A DNA stretch of 64,000 nt from assembly GCF_000760935.2 (NCBI RefSeq), contig NZ_CP049744.1:1054001-1118000 (forward strand), written 5' to 3'. The notes below the pieces were generated by a model. The model was not told where the DNA came from and ran no database searches. It saw only the letters and a program-made list of their open reading frames with translations. How positions within the stretch are numbered: the stretch's first letter is position 1; every line of letters starts with the position of its first letter. This stretch comes from Rhodococcoides fascians A25f (GTDB lineage: Bacteria > Actinomycetota > Actinomycetes > Mycobacteriales > Mycobacteriaceae). Positions 1 through 10,005 of the stretch are shown in pieces. The position numbers were made by a program, and so were the translations under genes.

Positions 1-358
1 GATAGCCGGTCTGCATGGCGGTGCGCTCGGCGGCGCGGTGCCGAGTACCGGATTCGACCGTAGGAATCTTGTGGTCGGGCACCAGCTGGACATTGGACCG
101 AACGATGCGCTTGCCGTCGGTCGAAAGCACCACTGCGCCATCCATTTTCGACAACTCGCGAAGCCTGGTCGGGGCGAACTCGACATCGAGCTCGAAGCCT
201 CCGTCGCAGATCGCTTCGACTTCTTCGTCGTACCCGAGGACGATCAACCCGCCGGTGCGGCCGCGCAGAATTCGCTCCAGGCCGTCACGCAGCGCAGTCC
301 CCGGTGCGAGCCGAGCAATGGTCTCGCGCAACGCTGGGGACGGCGTGGTGCCCTCCAT
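1..358 (-). CDS. disA: DNA integrity scanning protein DisA / diadenylate cyclase (N-terminal part, runs off the window)
   Basis: Only the first ~119 residues are inside the window; the family is about 360 aa. The start is the ATG whose complement is at 356-358 (reads [14 protein letters not shown]). The visible part is the diadenylate cyclase (DAC) domain: it contains KMDGAVVLS (the DGA motif, near residue 70) and [11 protein letters not shown] (the RHR motif, near residue 105), both part of the ATP-binding and catalytic site that makes c-di-AMP from two ATP. The C-terminal HhH DNA-binding part lies beyond position 1. It follows radA on the same strand after 108 nt, the order known from mycobacteria, where RadA modulates DisA activity. 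Identification is from the motifs plus synteny. Confidence 0.93.
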   Translation of the reverse strand, partial: MEGTTPSPALRETIARLAPGTALRDGLERILRGRTGGLIVLGYDEEVEAICDGGFELDVEFAPTRLRELSKMDGAVVLSTDGKRIVRSNVQLVPDHKIPTVESGTRHRAAERTAMQTGY

Positions 359-466
359 GGCCAACCCCCTCGTGTTCGTATCGGCGTCGTGCTGCGGATC
401 TACTCGTGCGAACACAGAGTACTGCGCTGCTACACCGGGCAGCCCGACAAAGAGTACTGCCCGGTG

Positions 467-1864
467 TCATACGGGACGCATACGCGTATAGGTCAACGCC
501 TCACCGACGTTCGTCACCGTCTTGACCTTGATGCCGTCGGGAATGGGGCCTGCGTCCTCGGGGACGATCGCGTAATTGAAGCCCAGTCGTGCAGCTTCGG
601 CGAGTCGGCGGCCCAACCCGGCCACGCGTCGCACCTCGCCGGCCAGGCCCACTTCGCCCAGAATCACCATTCCCGCAGGGAGGGGTTGATCGCGCACGGC
701 CGAGGCGACGGCCGCCGCGAGAGCGAGGTCCGCGGACGGTTCGCTGGTGCGCATGCCGCCGACGGTGGCCGCGTAGACCTCGGCCTTGGAGACCTTGACC
801 CCGCACCGGCGTTCGAGGACGGCCAGGATCATCGCCACGCGAGCATGGTCGAGTCCGCTGACCGCGCGCCGGGGCGACGGCATCGCGGTGTCGACTATCA
901 GTGCTTGCAACTCCGCCAGCAGCGGCCGTTTGCCGTCCATGGTGACCGTGACGGCCGTACCGGGGACGGCGTCGCTTCGATGATGCAGAAACAACCCGGA
1001 CGGATCGCTGATGCCGACGATGCCGGTCTCTCGCAACTCGAAGCACCCCACCTCGTCGGAGGCCCCGAACCGGTTCTTGACGCCCCGGATCATCCGCAGA
1101 GTGGAGTGCTTGTCACCCTCGAAGTTGAGCACCACGTCGACCAGATGCTCGAGCGACCGCGGACCTGCCACCGCGCCGTCCTTGGTGACATGTCCGACGA
1201 GCAGCACCGCCACCCCGGTGGTCTTGGCCAGGGTGGTCAGGGCACTGGTGATGGCGCGAACCTGCGTGACTCCGCCGATGACCCCGTCGACGTCGGCGGC
1301 GAGCATCGTCTGTACCGAATCGACGATCAACAGGCTGGGCTTGACCTGCTCGACATGGCCGAACACCGTGGCCAGATCGGATTCCGCGGCGAGGAATACT
1401 CGCTCGTGTACCGCGCCGGTGCGGTCCGCGCGCAACCGAACCTGGCCGGCTGATTCCTCACCCGTGACGTAGAGCGCGCGGCGATCCGGTGCCGAGCGGG
1501 CCCACCGATGCACGACCTCGAGCAGCAGGGTCGATTTTCCGACTCCGGGCTCACCCGCGAGCAGAACGACCGAACCGGGGACGAGACCGCCGCCCAGTAC
1601 GCGGTCGAACTCGTCGATCCCGGTGGTGTTGGCCTGAGACGTGGCACTGCTGATGGTCGTCAGAGCAGCTGCGGGCGTGGTCGGGACCATCGCCCCGCCG
1701 CCGGAACGCAGTGCCGACGCGCCTGCGCGGGTGGTCAGAGGAGCGGCGGTGGCCTGGACCTCGTCCATCGATCCCCAGTTACCGCATTCGGGACAGCGCC
1801 CGACCCATTTCGAGACCGAGTGATGACATGCGGAGCAGCGGTAGCTCGACTTCAGTTTGACCAC
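467..1864 (-). CDS. radA: DNA repair protein RadA (Sms)
   Basis: 465 aa, the normal family length. A C4 zinc finger is formed by C10, C13, C24 and C27. The RecA-like ATPase core has Walker [10 protein letters not shown] at residues 104-112, and the RadA-specific KNRFG motif follows near residue 262. The C-terminal third is the Lon-protease-like domain without protease activity. RadA is a hexameric branch-migration ATPase acting at recombination intermediates. The gene sits between lpqE (53 nt upstream) and disA on the minus strand, probably one transcription unit beginning at lpqE. Nothing looks damaged. Confidence 0.96.
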   Translation of the reverse strand: MVKLKSSYRCSACHHSVSKWVGRCPECGNWGSMDEVQATAAPLTTRAGASALRSGGGAMVPTTPAAALTTISSATSQANTTGIDEFDRVLGGGLVPGSVVLLAGEPGVGKSTLLLEVVHRWARSAPDRRALYVTGEESAGQVRLRADRTGAVHERVFLAAESDLATVFGHVEQVKPSLLIVDSVQTMLAADVDGVIGGVTQVRAITSALTTLAKTTGVAVLLVGHVTKDGAVAGPRSLEHLVDVVLNFEGDKHSTLRMIRGVKNRFGASDEVGCFELRETGIVGISDPSGLFLHHRSDAVPGTAVTVTMDGKRPLLAELQALIVDTAMPSPRRAVSGLDHARVAMILAVLERRCGVKVSKAEVYAATVGGMRTSEPSADLALAAAVASAVRDQPLPAGMVILGEVGLAGEVRRVAGLGRRLAEAARLGFNYAIVPEDAGPIPDGIKVKTVTNVGEALTYTRMRPV

Positions 1865-1917
1865 TGTTGGAGCCTAACGATCGGCACCGACAGGGTGATG
1901 CGACCTCGAGAGGGAGA

Positions 1918-2526
1918 TCAGTGGCCGCCGCTGTGCTCGGAGACTGCCTCTTCGGAACGCTCGAGCTCGTGACCGGCGTCGACGGGCACGTTGACGACGA
2001 CCTCGCCTGCGTTCGCGAACTCGAACGTGACCGGAAGGGTCAGGCCCGGACGTACGTTCTCGCTGATGTCGGCCATCTCGACCTTGATCAACTGGATCGG
2101 AAGAAGGGGATCGTCGAGCTGAACGTCGGCGGGCGAACCTGCACCGAGCGCGGTGAGCGGAGCGATCTCGTTGCTTCCCGATTCCGCCTCGTCGACGATG
2201 GTGATCTGCGCCTCGGGGGACGAGATGCCGGTCAGTTCGTCGGAATCGGCGGGGTTGGAGTTGATGGCGGTGAAGCCGAGCTCGACGGTGCCGCCGGGCT
2301 CGATGCTGTACTCCTGCGAATCGGGGTACACCACGTGGACGTTGCGCAGCTGAATTGCCCCGACGTCGGCGGAGTTGCCGTTGACGGCGGCGACCTGGGT
2401 GGCAGTCTGGGAAATCTGGCCTGCGCCGCACGCCGTGAGGGCGAGTGCGCCACCGGCGAGAAGAGCGAGAGTGGCGGCCACTTTACGATGGCGGCCAAGC
2501 GGTGTCGCAGCGTCGATTGCAGTCAC
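1918..2526 (-). CDS. lpqE: LpqE-like secreted lipoprotein
   Basis: 202 aa with a lipoprotein signal peptide: basic n-region (GRHRK), hydrophobic stretch and lipobox LTAC with the lipidated Cys near residue 33. The mature part is beta-rich, has no catalytic motif I recognise and carries an acidic/His tail (EHSGGH). The start is a GTG with a GGAGGA Shine-Dalgarno at 2534-2539, 7 nt away. The place next to radA-disA and divergent from carD matches mycobacterial lpqE, which is the main basis for the name. Mycobacterial LpqE has been compared with copper-chaperone-like folds; that role is not shown by this sequence. Confidence 0.8.
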   Translation of the reverse strand: MTAIDAATPLGRHRKVAATLALLAGGALALTACGAGQISQTATQVAAVNGNSADVGAIQLRNVHVVYPDSQEYSIEPGGTVELGFTAINSNPADSDELTGISSPEAQITIVDEAESGSNEIAPLTALGAGSPADVQLDDPLLPIQLIKVEMADISENVRPGLTLPVTFEFANAGEVVVNVPVDAGHELERSEEAVSEHSGGH

Positions 2527-2781
2527 TTCGGTCGTCCTCCATGTGGTGCCGGGCCGGCTCGGTCCATCTCGTCCACTAGGCAGAGTAGTAGTTCTCGTCC
2601 ACCGACCGCTCGTGGGGTCTGCCAGCGGCCCGATGATGCCAGGTGGGGGTGCCTGTCAGGAGAAGAACATGCAGAACGGCCCGCGTGAAAATGTGGCCCC
2701 GGATACACGTCGATCCGTCTGTGTCAACCCCTGATTCGGCATCGCTATGCCCCTGACCTGCACCGTTGATATCGGACGTGG

Positions 2782-3321
<540 letters not shown>

Positions 3322-3327
<6 letters not shown>

Positions 3328-3987
3328 GGTGCTGCCGGCGACGTAGTCGCGCTGGTACCCGCTGCAGGCAAAGGCCTTCGGCTCGGACACGACGAGCCGA
3401 AGGCATTCGTCTGTCTGGGTACCGACTCTCTTCTGACGCGGTCCGTCGACGGGCTTCGGGCCTCGGGTGCTGTCGATCGCATCGTCGTCATAGTCCCCGC
3501 GGATCTTCTCGATGTGGCTCGCAGCCACGTGGGTGCCGATGTCCTCGTCGTAGCGGGTGGCGTCGAGCGCACCGATTCCGTGCGAGCCGGTCTCGCTGCT
3601 GTCGGTGACGCGGCCGTCGTACTCGTCCACGATGCTGCGCGTGCCCTCACTCCGCCGACGCTGATCGCCCGCGTCGTCGACGAGGTTCGGGCCGGCCGCT
3701 CCGCCGTCATTCCGGTTCTTCCGGTCGTCGACACCATCAAGGAAGTCGATCTCATGGGCGCAGTGGTCGGTACCCCCGATCGCGCGAGTCTGCGAGCGGT
3801 ACAGACACCACAGGGCTTCGACGCCGACGTCCTGCGTCGTGCGTACGACGCAGCTACGGACGTCTCCACCGACGACGCAGGTTTGGTCGAGCGCATCGGC
3901 GAAACGGTGCACACCATCGTCGGCGACGCCCTCGCATTCAAGATCACCACACCACACGATCTGTTACTGGCACAGGCCCTGCTGTGA
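3322..3987 (+). CDS. ispD: 2-C-methyl-D-erythritol 4-phosphate cytidylyltransferase IspD
   Basis: 221 aa. The N-terminus carries the nucleotidyltransferase signature [11 protein letters not shown] (near residues 11-21), and [10 protein letters not shown] and [11 protein letters not shown] further on are IspD motifs. It joins CTP and MEP to give CDP-ME, the third step of the MEP isoprenoid pathway; cytosolic. The start is the GTG at 3322, inside the second copy of a 17-nt tandem repeat; no ATG fits better. It ends 10 nt before ispF, the next-but-one enzyme of the pathway, so the two are almost surely one operon with carD. Confidence 0.95.
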
Positions 3988-3997
3988 GAGGCGCGCT

Positions 3998-4462
3998 ATG
4001 AGAGTCGGCATCGGCACCGACGTCCATCCGATCGCTCCCGGCCGACCCTGCTGGCTGGCCGGATTGCTGTTCGAGGACGCGGACGGACTCGAGGGACATT
4101 CCGATGGTGACGTCGCCTCCCACGCTCTGTGCGACGCGTTGCTGTCCGCAGCAGGTCTCGGCGACCTCGGCTCGGTCTTCGGCACCGGCCGTCCGGAATG
4201 GGACGGGGTCAGCGGAGCTGCCATGTTGACCGAGGTCAAGCGGCTGCTCGACGCGGACGGATTCGCGATCGGCAACGCTGCGGTACAGATCATCGGCAAC
4301 AGGCCCAAGATCGGACCGCGCCGCGTCGAGGCGCAGGAGGTTCTCTCGCGGGTGCTCGGTGCGCCGGTATCGGTGTCTGCGACCACCACCGACGGGCTCG
4401 GCCTGACCGGTCGCGGTGAAGGAATTGCCGCCATCGCGACCGCACTTGTCATGACGGGGTAA
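3998..4462 (+). CDS. ispF: 2-C-methyl-D-erythritol 2,4-cyclodiphosphate synthase IspF
   Basis: 154 aa, family length. It starts [12 protein letters not shown]8 and H10 are the metal ligands, with the third His in [13 protein letters not shown] near residue 42. The C-terminal [16 protein letters not shown] is the conserved family tail. The enzyme converts CDP-ME-2-phosphate to MEcPP with release of CMP. ATG at 3998 is preferred over upstream in-frame codons because it gives the standard N-terminus and sits 10 nt after the ispD stop. Confidence 0.96.
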   Translation: MRVGIGTDVHPIAPGRPCWLAGLLFEDADGLEGHSDGDVASHALCDALLSAAGLGDLGSVFGTGRPEWDGVSGAAMLTEVKRLLDADGFAIGNAAVQIIGNRPKIGPRRVEAQEVLSRVLGAPVSVSATTTDGLGLTGRGEGIAAIATALVMTG

Positions 4463-4485
4463 AACCACCGGTAGCATTGCTGGTC

Positions 4486-5901
4486 GTGACCCTTCACCTA
4501 CACGACACCGAGACGAGGGCCTTGCGGGAATTCACCCCCTTGGTCCCTGGCCATGCATCGGTGTACCTGTGTGGGGCGACGGTGCAGGGTGAACCCCACA
4601 TCGGTCATGTGCGCAGCGGCGTCGCGTTCGACGTGTTGCGGCGGTGGTTGCTGGCGCACGATTACGACGTCGCCTTCGTCCGCAACGTCACCGATATCGA
4701 CGACAAGATCCTCAACAAGGCACGCGATGCAGGCCGTCCGTGGTGGGAGTGGGCCGCGACCTACGAGCGGTCCTTCACCTGGGCGTACGACCGACTCGGG
4801 GTACTTCCCCCGTCGGCCGAGCCGCGCGCCACCGGGCACATCACCCAGATGGTCCAGATGATCGAGCGCCTGATCGAACGCGGCCACGCTTACGCCGACG
4901 AGTGCGGCGACGTCTACTTCGACGTGCAGAGCTTCCCGAGTTACGGCGCGCTGTCCGGCCACAAGCTCGACGACGTGCATCAGGGCGAGAGCGTCGCCGA
5001 GGGCAAGCGTGATCCCCGCGATTTCACGCTGTGGAAGGGTGCCAAGCCCGGCGAGCCGTCATGGCCGACGCCGTGGGGCCCGGGGCGCCCGGGTTGGCAC
5101 CTCGAATGCTCGGCAATGGCGGAGACGTACCTCGGCGCGGATTTCGACATCCACTGCGGCGGGCTCGATCTGGTGTTCCCGCATCACGAGAACGAGCGCG
5201 CGCAGTCGATGGCGGCCGGAGACGGTTTCTCGCGGTACTGGCTGCACAACGGGTGGGTGACGATGGGCGGCGAGAAGATGTCGAAGTCCCTCGGTAACGT
5301 TCTCTCGGTACCCAATGTGCTCAAAAAGGTTCGGCCGCAAGAGCTTCGGTTCTACCTCGGTGGCGCACACTACCGGTCGATGCTCGAGTACTCCGACACC
5401 GCGCTCGAGACCGCGGCCGTGACGTACCGGGGCATCGAGGGGTTCGTCCGACGAGCCGTCGAACGCGCCGGTGAGGTACCGATGGGCAAATGGACCTCAG
5501 GATTTGCCGCGGCCCTCGACGACGACCTCGGAGTTCCCAAGGCGTTGGCCGAGATTCATGCCACCGTCACGTTGGGCAACACCGCGCTCGAGTCCGGTGA
5601 CCTACCGGCCGCGGTGGAGCACGCAGGCAGTGTGCGGGCGATGCTGGACATTCTGGGCGTCGACCCGCTCGATCCGCACTGGGCCGGCGACAGTGGTTCC
5701 GATGCAGCCGCTCTCGGTGCGCTCGGCGTATTGGTCGGGGCCGAGCTGGAGCGTCGAGCAACGGCGAAGGCGACCAAGGACTGGGCCGCCGCAGACGAGA
5801 TACGCGATCGATTGGCCGAGGCCGGAGTCGACGTGACAGATACACCCAACGGGCCCGAATGGTCGTTGGGTACGAGCAAGACCGACGAAGCAGGTTTGTG
5901 A
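4486..5901 (+). CDS. cysS: Cysteinyl-tRNA synthetase
   Basis: 471 aa from the GTG at 4486; a TTG at 4477 would add three residues. Class I signatures are HIGH ([11 protein letters not shown]) and KMSKS ([10 protein letters not shown]). The zinc site is visible as [15 protein letters not shown] and the HHENE cluster. It charges tRNA-Cys. Its neighbours and length match CysS1 rather than the mycothiol ligase MshC. The stop TGA overlaps the ATG of the next gene (TGATG), pointing to translational coupling with rlmB. Confidence 0.96.
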   Translation: MTLHLHDTETRALREFTPLVPGHASVYLCGATVQGEPHIGHVRSGVAFDVLRRWLLAHDYDVAFVRNVTDIDDKILNKARDAGRPWWEWAATYERSFTWAYDRLGVLPPSAEPRATGHITQMVQMIERLIERGHAYADECGDVYFDVQSFPSYGALSGHKLDDVHQGESVAEGKRDPRDFTLWKGAKPGEPSWPTPWGPGRPGWHLECSAMAETYLGADFDIHCGGLDLVFPHHENERAQSMAAGDGFSRYWLHNGWVTMGGEKMSKSLGNVLSVPNVLKKVRPQELRFYLGGAHYRSMLEYSDTALETAAVTYRGIEGFVRRAVERAGEVPMGKWTSGFAAALDDDLGVPKALAEIHATVTLGNTALESGDLPAAVEHAGSVRAMLDILGVDPLDPHWAGDSGSDAAALGALGVLVGAELERRATAKATKDWAAADEIRDRLAEAGVDVTDTPNGPEWSLGTSKTDEAGL

Positions 5902-6884
5902 TGGCAGGCAATTCGAGTAGGCGCGGCGCAATCCGCAAGGACGGCACCAAGAAGGGGCAGGTCGCCGGTTCCGGAGGCAAGCGTCGTAAGGGCCTCGAAG
6001 GACGAGGTGCGACGCCTCCCGCCTCCGAGCGCACCAAGCATCCCGCGGCGCGCCGGGCGAAGCTCGCCGAGAAGTCCGCGCAGAACCGCGGCGGCACCAC
6101 CGGTGGCCGCGCAGGCAGCAGGCCGGCCGGACGTAAGGCCGAGGACGGCCCCGAGGTGGTACTCGGTCGCAACCCCGTCGTCGAGTGCCTGCGCGCTGGT
6201 GTGCCCGCGACGGCCCTGTGGGTTGCTGTCGGGACCGACAGCGACGACCGGCTCAAGGAAGCCGTCCAGCGAGCGGGCGACGCGCGCATCTCCATCCTCG
6301 AGGTGCCACGCTCCGATCTGGACAAGCTCAGCGCCAACGGACTGCACCAGGGCCTTGCGCTGCAGGTACCGCCGTACCGTTATGCGCATCCCGACGACTT
6401 GATCTCGAACGCGCGCACGCACCAGGAACCTGCGCTGCTCGTTGCGCTAGACAACATCACCGATCCACGCAACCTGGGCGCAGTGGTGCGTTCGGTGGCG
6501 GCGTTCGGTGGCCATGGCGTCGTGATCCCGCAGCGGCGCAGTGCGAGTGTGTCCGCAGTGGCGTGGCGAACCAGTGCCGGTGCCGCTGCTCGGCTGCCCA
6601 TCGCGCGAGCGGTCAATCTGACTCGGACGCTGAAGGATTGGCAGTCCAAGGGCGTCACGGTCGTCGGCCTCGATGCCGGCGGCGACACCGAACTCGACAC
6701 GTTCGACGGCAAGGGTCCGGTTGTCATCGTCGTCGGATCCGAGGGCAAGGGCCTCTCGCGTCTGGTCAGCGAGACCTGCGATCACATCCTGTCGATCCCG
6801 ATGGCGGGGCCGGTGGAATCGCTCAACGCCTCCGTCGCGGCAGGCGTCGTGCTTGCCGACATCGCCCGGCAACGCCGCGGGTAG
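5901..6884 (+). CDS. rlmB: 23S rRNA (guanosine-2'-O-)-methyltransferase RlmB, SpoU/TrmH family
   Basis: 327 aa. Residues 1-75 are a very basic, Gly/Lys/Arg-rich extension common in actinobacterial members. A substrate-binding domain follows ([14 protein letters not shown]), then the SPOUT methylase with motif 1 [14 protein letters not shown], motif 2 [13 protein letters not shown] and motif 3 [17 protein letters not shown]. It uses SAM to 2'-O-methylate 23S rRNA near the peptidyl transferase centre. It overlaps cysS by one base and ends 2 nt before the convergent IclR gene, with no obvious terminator between. The precise target nucleotide is inferred from the family. Confidence 0.9.
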   Translation: MAGNSSRRGAIRKDGTKKGQVAGSGGKRRKGLEGRGATPPASERTKHPAARRAKLAEKSAQNRGGTTGGRAGSRPAGRKAEDGPEVVLGRNPVVECLRAGVPATALWVAVGTDSDDRLKEAVQRAGDARISILEVPRSDLDKLSANGLHQGLALQVPPYRYAHPDDLISNARTHQEPALLVALDNITDPRNLGAVVRSVAAFGGHGVVIPQRRSASVSAVAWRTSAGAAARLPIARAVNLTRTLKDWQSKGVTVVGLDAGGDTELDTFDGKGPVVIVVGSEGKGLSRLVSETCDHILSIPMAGPVESLNASVAAGVVLADIARQRRG

Positions 6885-6886
6885 AC

Positions 6887-7660
6887 CTAGGTTCTGATGC
6901 GGGCGGCGGTGTCGTGCATCGCCGGGACGACGGTGTCGATCATGTCCGTCGGGGTGTAGTTCCTCGCGTGCAGTGACGTGTTCAATGCCGCTACGACGGT
7001 GCCGTTGCTGTTGCGCAAAGGTACTGCCGCAGCGCGCATTCCGACGTCCAGTTCGTCGACGACCTCCGACCATCCGGCGCTGCGTACCCGAGTGATCTCG
7101 GCGCGCAGTGCGTCTCGATCGACGAGCGTGCGCGGGGTCAGGGCTTCGATGGGGGCGTCGGCGAAGTATCGTTCGAGCTCGCTCTCGGGGAGGGCTGCGA
7201 GCAGCACTCGACCCGAAGACGTTGCGTGCGCGGGGAATCGAGTGCCCAACGTGATGACGACCCGCAACATGCGAGACGACGGAACGCGTGCGACGTAGAC
7301 GATGTCGAATCCGTCGAGGATGGCCACCGACGTCGTTTCGCCCAATTGTCTTGCGAGCGCTTCGATGTGGGGTTCGGCCAGGCGGGGAAGGTCCATTCCC
7401 GACAGGAACGAGAAGCCCAGATTCATCACTCGCGGGGTGAGGGTGAACTGACGGCCGTCCTGGCGGACGAATCCCAATTCTGCGAGCGTCAGCAGCAGTC
7501 GGCGAGCCGTTGCTCGGGTGACTCCGACGGCCTCGGCGACCTCGGTGAGCGTGCGGGCCGGATGCGCGTCGTCGAAGCACTGCAGCACGCTCAGTCCGCG
7601 TTCGAGTGACTGCACGAACCAGGTGGGGCGTTGGTCGTCGGGGGCGATCTCGGCCGTCAT
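6887..7660 (-). CDS. IclR-family transcriptional regulator (aromatic/hydroaromatic acid type)
   Basis: 257 aa from the ATG at 7660; an ATG at 7678 would add six residues and the choice is uncertain. The N-terminal winged HTH (TEVAEAVGVTRATARRLLLTL) is followed by the IclR effector domain with GFDIVYVARVPS and SSGRVLLAALPESEL. It resembles PcaR/PobR-type regulators of protocatechuate and hydroxybenzoate use. It faces an MHS transporter and an AroE-like gene, so shikimate, quinate or a similar hydroaromatic acid is the likely effector. That is inference from context. Palindromes in the divergent gap are its probable binding sites. Confidence 0.85.
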   Translation of the reverse strand: MTAEIAPDDQRPTWFVQSLERGLSVLQCFDDAHPARTLTEVAEAVGVTRATARRLLLTLAELGFVRQDGRQFTLTPRVMNLGFSFLSGMDLPRLAEPHIEALARQLGETTSVAILDGFDIVYVARVPSSRMLRVVITLGTRFPAHATSSGRVLLAALPESELERYFADAPIEALTPRTLVDRDALRAEITRVRSAGWSEVVDELDVGMRAAAVPLRNSNGTVVAALNTSLHARNYTPTDMIDTVVPAMHDTAARIRT

Positions 7661-7712
7661 GGTTCGAGTCTGCCTCATGGCCCTGTTCGCGCTGCATCAC
7701 ACCGCTCCGTGC

Positions 7713-7786
7713 TTGTGGTGTTGACCACAAAGGCCGCCTCTGGTTACAGTTGTGCGAATAACAAACAACTGTGCGCGATGCGCACA
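7713..7786. promoter_or_regulatory. Three inverted repeats in the IclR / MHS transporter divergent region (candidate operators)
   Basis: TTGTGGT-GTTG-ACCACAA (7713-7730), ACAGTTGT with its exact complement ACAACTGT (7746-7753 and 7765-7772) and TGTGCGC-GAT-GCGCACA (7770-7786) are all perfect inverted repeats. IclR-family proteins bind such palindromes between divergent regulator and target genes. The last one covers an ATG at 7778, which argues that the transporter starts later, at the GTG 7805. Confidence 0.6.
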
Positions 7787-7804
7787 AAACCGAAGGGCCG
7801 ACAA

Positions 7805-9172
7805 GTGAACGTTGACGTCGCAGTCGCGGACGGATCCAGAGCACGGAAAGCTGCCATCGGCAGCTTCGTCGGTGCCGTGGTCGAGTGGTACGACTTCCTG
7901 CTGTACGGCATCATCGCCGCGCTGGTGTTCAACTCCCAGTTCTTCCCGAGCGTCTCGCCCGCAGTCGGTGTGATGGCCGCGTTCGCGACCTTCGGTGTCG
8001 GCTTCCTCTTCCGGCCCCTCGGCGGAATCTTCTTCGGCCACTTCGGTGACCGCCTCGGACGCAAGCGCATGCTGATCTGGACGATGCTGCTGATGGGCGT
8101 CGCAACCGCGTTGATCGGCCTGGTTCCCAACTTCGAGTCGATCGGTTGGTTCGCGCCCTTGCTGCTGGTGCTGTTGCGCGCCATCCAGGGCTTCGCAGTC
8201 GGCGGTGAATGGGGTGGTGCATCCCTGATGGCTGTCGAGAGCGCGCCGGCGAAGAAGAAGGCGTTCTACAGCAGTGGCGTCCAGGTCGGCTACTCCGTCG
8301 GTCTCATCCTCGCCACCGGCGCTGTCACCATCATGAGCAACCTGCTCAGCGACGACGCATTCACCAGCTGGGGCTGGCGCGTACCGTTCCTGGCCAGTGC
8401 CGTGCTCGTACTGTTCGGCCTGTGGATCCGATCCGGTGTCGAGGAATCGCCCGTGTTCGAGCAGGCAGTCGAGGAGAGCGGCGAGAAGAAGAAGCTGCCG
8501 GTCATCCAGGCGATCACCGAGCACCCCGGCTCGTTCCTCAAGATCATCGCGCTGCGCATGGCAGAGCTGTTCACCATGTACATCGTCACCACGTTCGCGC
8601 TGAGCTACACCGTCAACGAACTGGGCTACGAACGTCAGTTCATGCTCAACGTCGCGCTGTTGGTCGGCGGCATCGGCATCCTGAGCATCCCGACCTACGC
8701 GGCAATCGCCGACCGCTTCGGCCGTAAGCCGATCTTCGTCACCGGTGCCGTCGTCGGCGCTCTGGCAGCCGTCCCCTTCTTCCTGTCCCTGCAGGCGGCC
8801 TCGGTGGTAGCGATCGTGATACTGGCCGTCATCCTGGTCAACGTCTCGCACGACATGGTGGTCTCGGTGCAGCAGCCGCTGTTCACGGAGATGTTCGGCC
8901 CCGAACTTCGCTACAGCGGAGCCGGTGTGGGCTATCAGGTCGCCAGCGCGATCGCCGGTGGCTTCACCCCGTTCATCGCAGCGGCGCTGGTCAGCTGGAA
9001 CGACGGCTCGTGGCACTACGTCGCGGCGTACCTGGCTCTGGGATGCATCATCTCGGCCGTGGTCGCAGCACTGATGAAGAACATGGGCTCCTCGGATGTC
9101 ACCTCCATCTCCGATCAGGCCGCCCCTGCAGCAGAAGCCGTTGTTGCAGAGCGTGTCTCGAAGTCGGTATGA
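7805..9172 (+). CDS. MHS-family (metabolite:H+ symporter) MFS transporter, possibly shikimate/quinate
   Basis: 455 aa from the GTG at 7805, which has GAAGGG 8 nt upstream. It shows the MHS hallmarks VVEWYDFLLYG in TM1, FRPLGGIFFGHFGDRLGRKRML in the loop after TM2-3, and RAIQGFAVGGEWGGA. About 12 TM segments are evident. MHS proteins import carboxylic acids with protons (shikimate, alpha-ketoglutarate, proline, dicarboxylates). The ATGA overlap with the AroE-like gene and the divergent IclR make a shikimate-like substrate the best guess. Substrate not determined from sequence. Confidence 0.85.
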   Translation: MNVDVAVADGSRARKAAIGSFVGAVVEWYDFLLYGIIAALVFNSQFFPSVSPAVGVMAAFATFGVGFLFRPLGGIFFGHFGDRLGRKRMLIWTMLLMGVATALIGLVPNFESIGWFAPLLLVLLRAIQGFAVGGEWGGASLMAVESAPAKKKAFYSSGVQVGYSVGLILATGAVTIMSNLLSDDAFTSWGWRVPFLASAVLVLFGLWIRSGVEESPVFEQAVEESGEKKKLPVIQAITEHPGSFLKIIALRMAELFTMYIVTTFALSYTVNELGYERQFMLNVALLVGGIGILSIPTYAAIADRFGRKPIFVTGAVVGALAAVPFFLSLQAASVVAIVILAVILVNVSHDMVVSVQQPLFTEMFGPELRYSGAGVGYQVASAIAGGFTPFIAAALVSWNDGSWHYVAAYLALGCIISAVVAALMKNMGSSDVTSISDQAAPAAEAVVAERVSKSV

Positions 9173-10005
9173 GCTCACTGACTCTGGTCGGTTCGCACGC
9201 GTCCACCGCGATGTCACCCGCGCTGTGGACGCGTGCGTTCGAGATCGCCGACGTGTCGTCCAGCTACGACGCCTGGGAGGTCGCCGATGTTGCCGACCTA
9301 CCCGACGTCGAGAATGCCCTCCGGGGCGGACGCACCGATGCTGCGAACGTGACGATGCCCTGGAAGCATTGGGCTGCAACGGTTGCCGACGAGGCAGATC
9401 CGGATGTAACGGTCTCCGGGGTGGCGAATCTGCTGTTCCTGCGTGCGGGAGCCCTGTTCGCGATGAACACCGACATCGCGGCGGTACGAGCGGCGACCTC
9501 GGGACGTACCTTCGGCTCGGCGCTGCTGCTCGGAGCCGGTGGCGCCGCGCACGCCGCCGCCTTCGCGTTGCAGGGCCGCATCGACAGGCTGGTGGTCTCG
9601 GACGTCGACCGGAGCTCGGCGGCCGGGCTCGTCGCCGAGCTCGGCGGGTACAACGGGTCGGCCTCGGTTGTCGACTGGTCGGATCGGGCAGTGGATCTGG
9701 ACTCCTACGACCTGGTGATCAACGCGACGCCGATCGGCCGTGACGGCTCCGAGGATCAACTCGCCTGGGGAACAGGCGAACTGGCACCGTCGGCTACGGT
9801 GTACGACTTCGTGTACGCCGACACGCGCAATGCCGCCGAGGCCTATACCGCGGACCGCGGAATCGATCTGATCGATGGCTGGACGCACCTGTTCCACCAG
9901 GCCGACGCCATGGTTCGCCCGCTCGGACTACCCGAACGCATGTCCGATGCCCTGCGGCGCAGCATTCGGGAGATCTGCCCAGCTTCGGCCGGAATCAACC
10001 GATAG
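9169..10005 (+). CDS. Shikimate/quinate dehydrogenase-like protein (AroE family)
   Basis: 278 aa. AroE landmarks: STAMSP near residue 12 (substrate binding), NVTMPWK with the catalytic-type Lys near residue 64, MNTDIAA with the catalytic-type Asp, the NADP loop LLGAGGAAHAAAFAL, and NATPIGRDG. The C-terminal GWTHLFHQADAMV replaces the usual G-M-L-x-Q-A stretch. It overlaps the transporter by 4 nt (ATGA), so the two are coupled. In this setting it is more likely a catabolic or variant quinate/shikimate dehydrogenase than the only biosynthetic AroE, which in actinomycetes lies elsewhere near aroC. Its 3' end overlaps the convergent pxpC by 11 nt. Confidence 0.8.
   Translation: MSSLTLVGSHASTAMSPALWTRAFEIADVSSSYDAWEVADVADLPDVENALRGGRTDAANVTMPWKHWAATVADEADPDVTVSGVANLLFLRAGALFAMNTDIAAVRAATSGRTFGSALLLGAGGAAHAAAFALQGRIDRLVVSDVDRSSAAGLVAELGGYNGSASVVDWSDRAVDLDSYDLVINATPIGRDGSEDQLAWGTGELAPSATVYDFVYADTRNAAEAYTADRGIDLIDGWTHLFHQADAMVRPLGLPERMSDALRRSIREICPASAGINR

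Noticed and set aside
38..1453. A 471-codon plus-strand frame
   Set aside because: Antisense to radA and disA.
7778..7780. ATG as the MHS transporter start
   Set aside because: Lies inside a perfect palindrome and has no Shine-Dalgarno; GTG 7805 has GAAGGG at the right distance.
7697..9379. A 560-codon minus-strand frame
   Set aside because: Complement of the MHS transporter, whose TM pattern and motifs are unambiguous.
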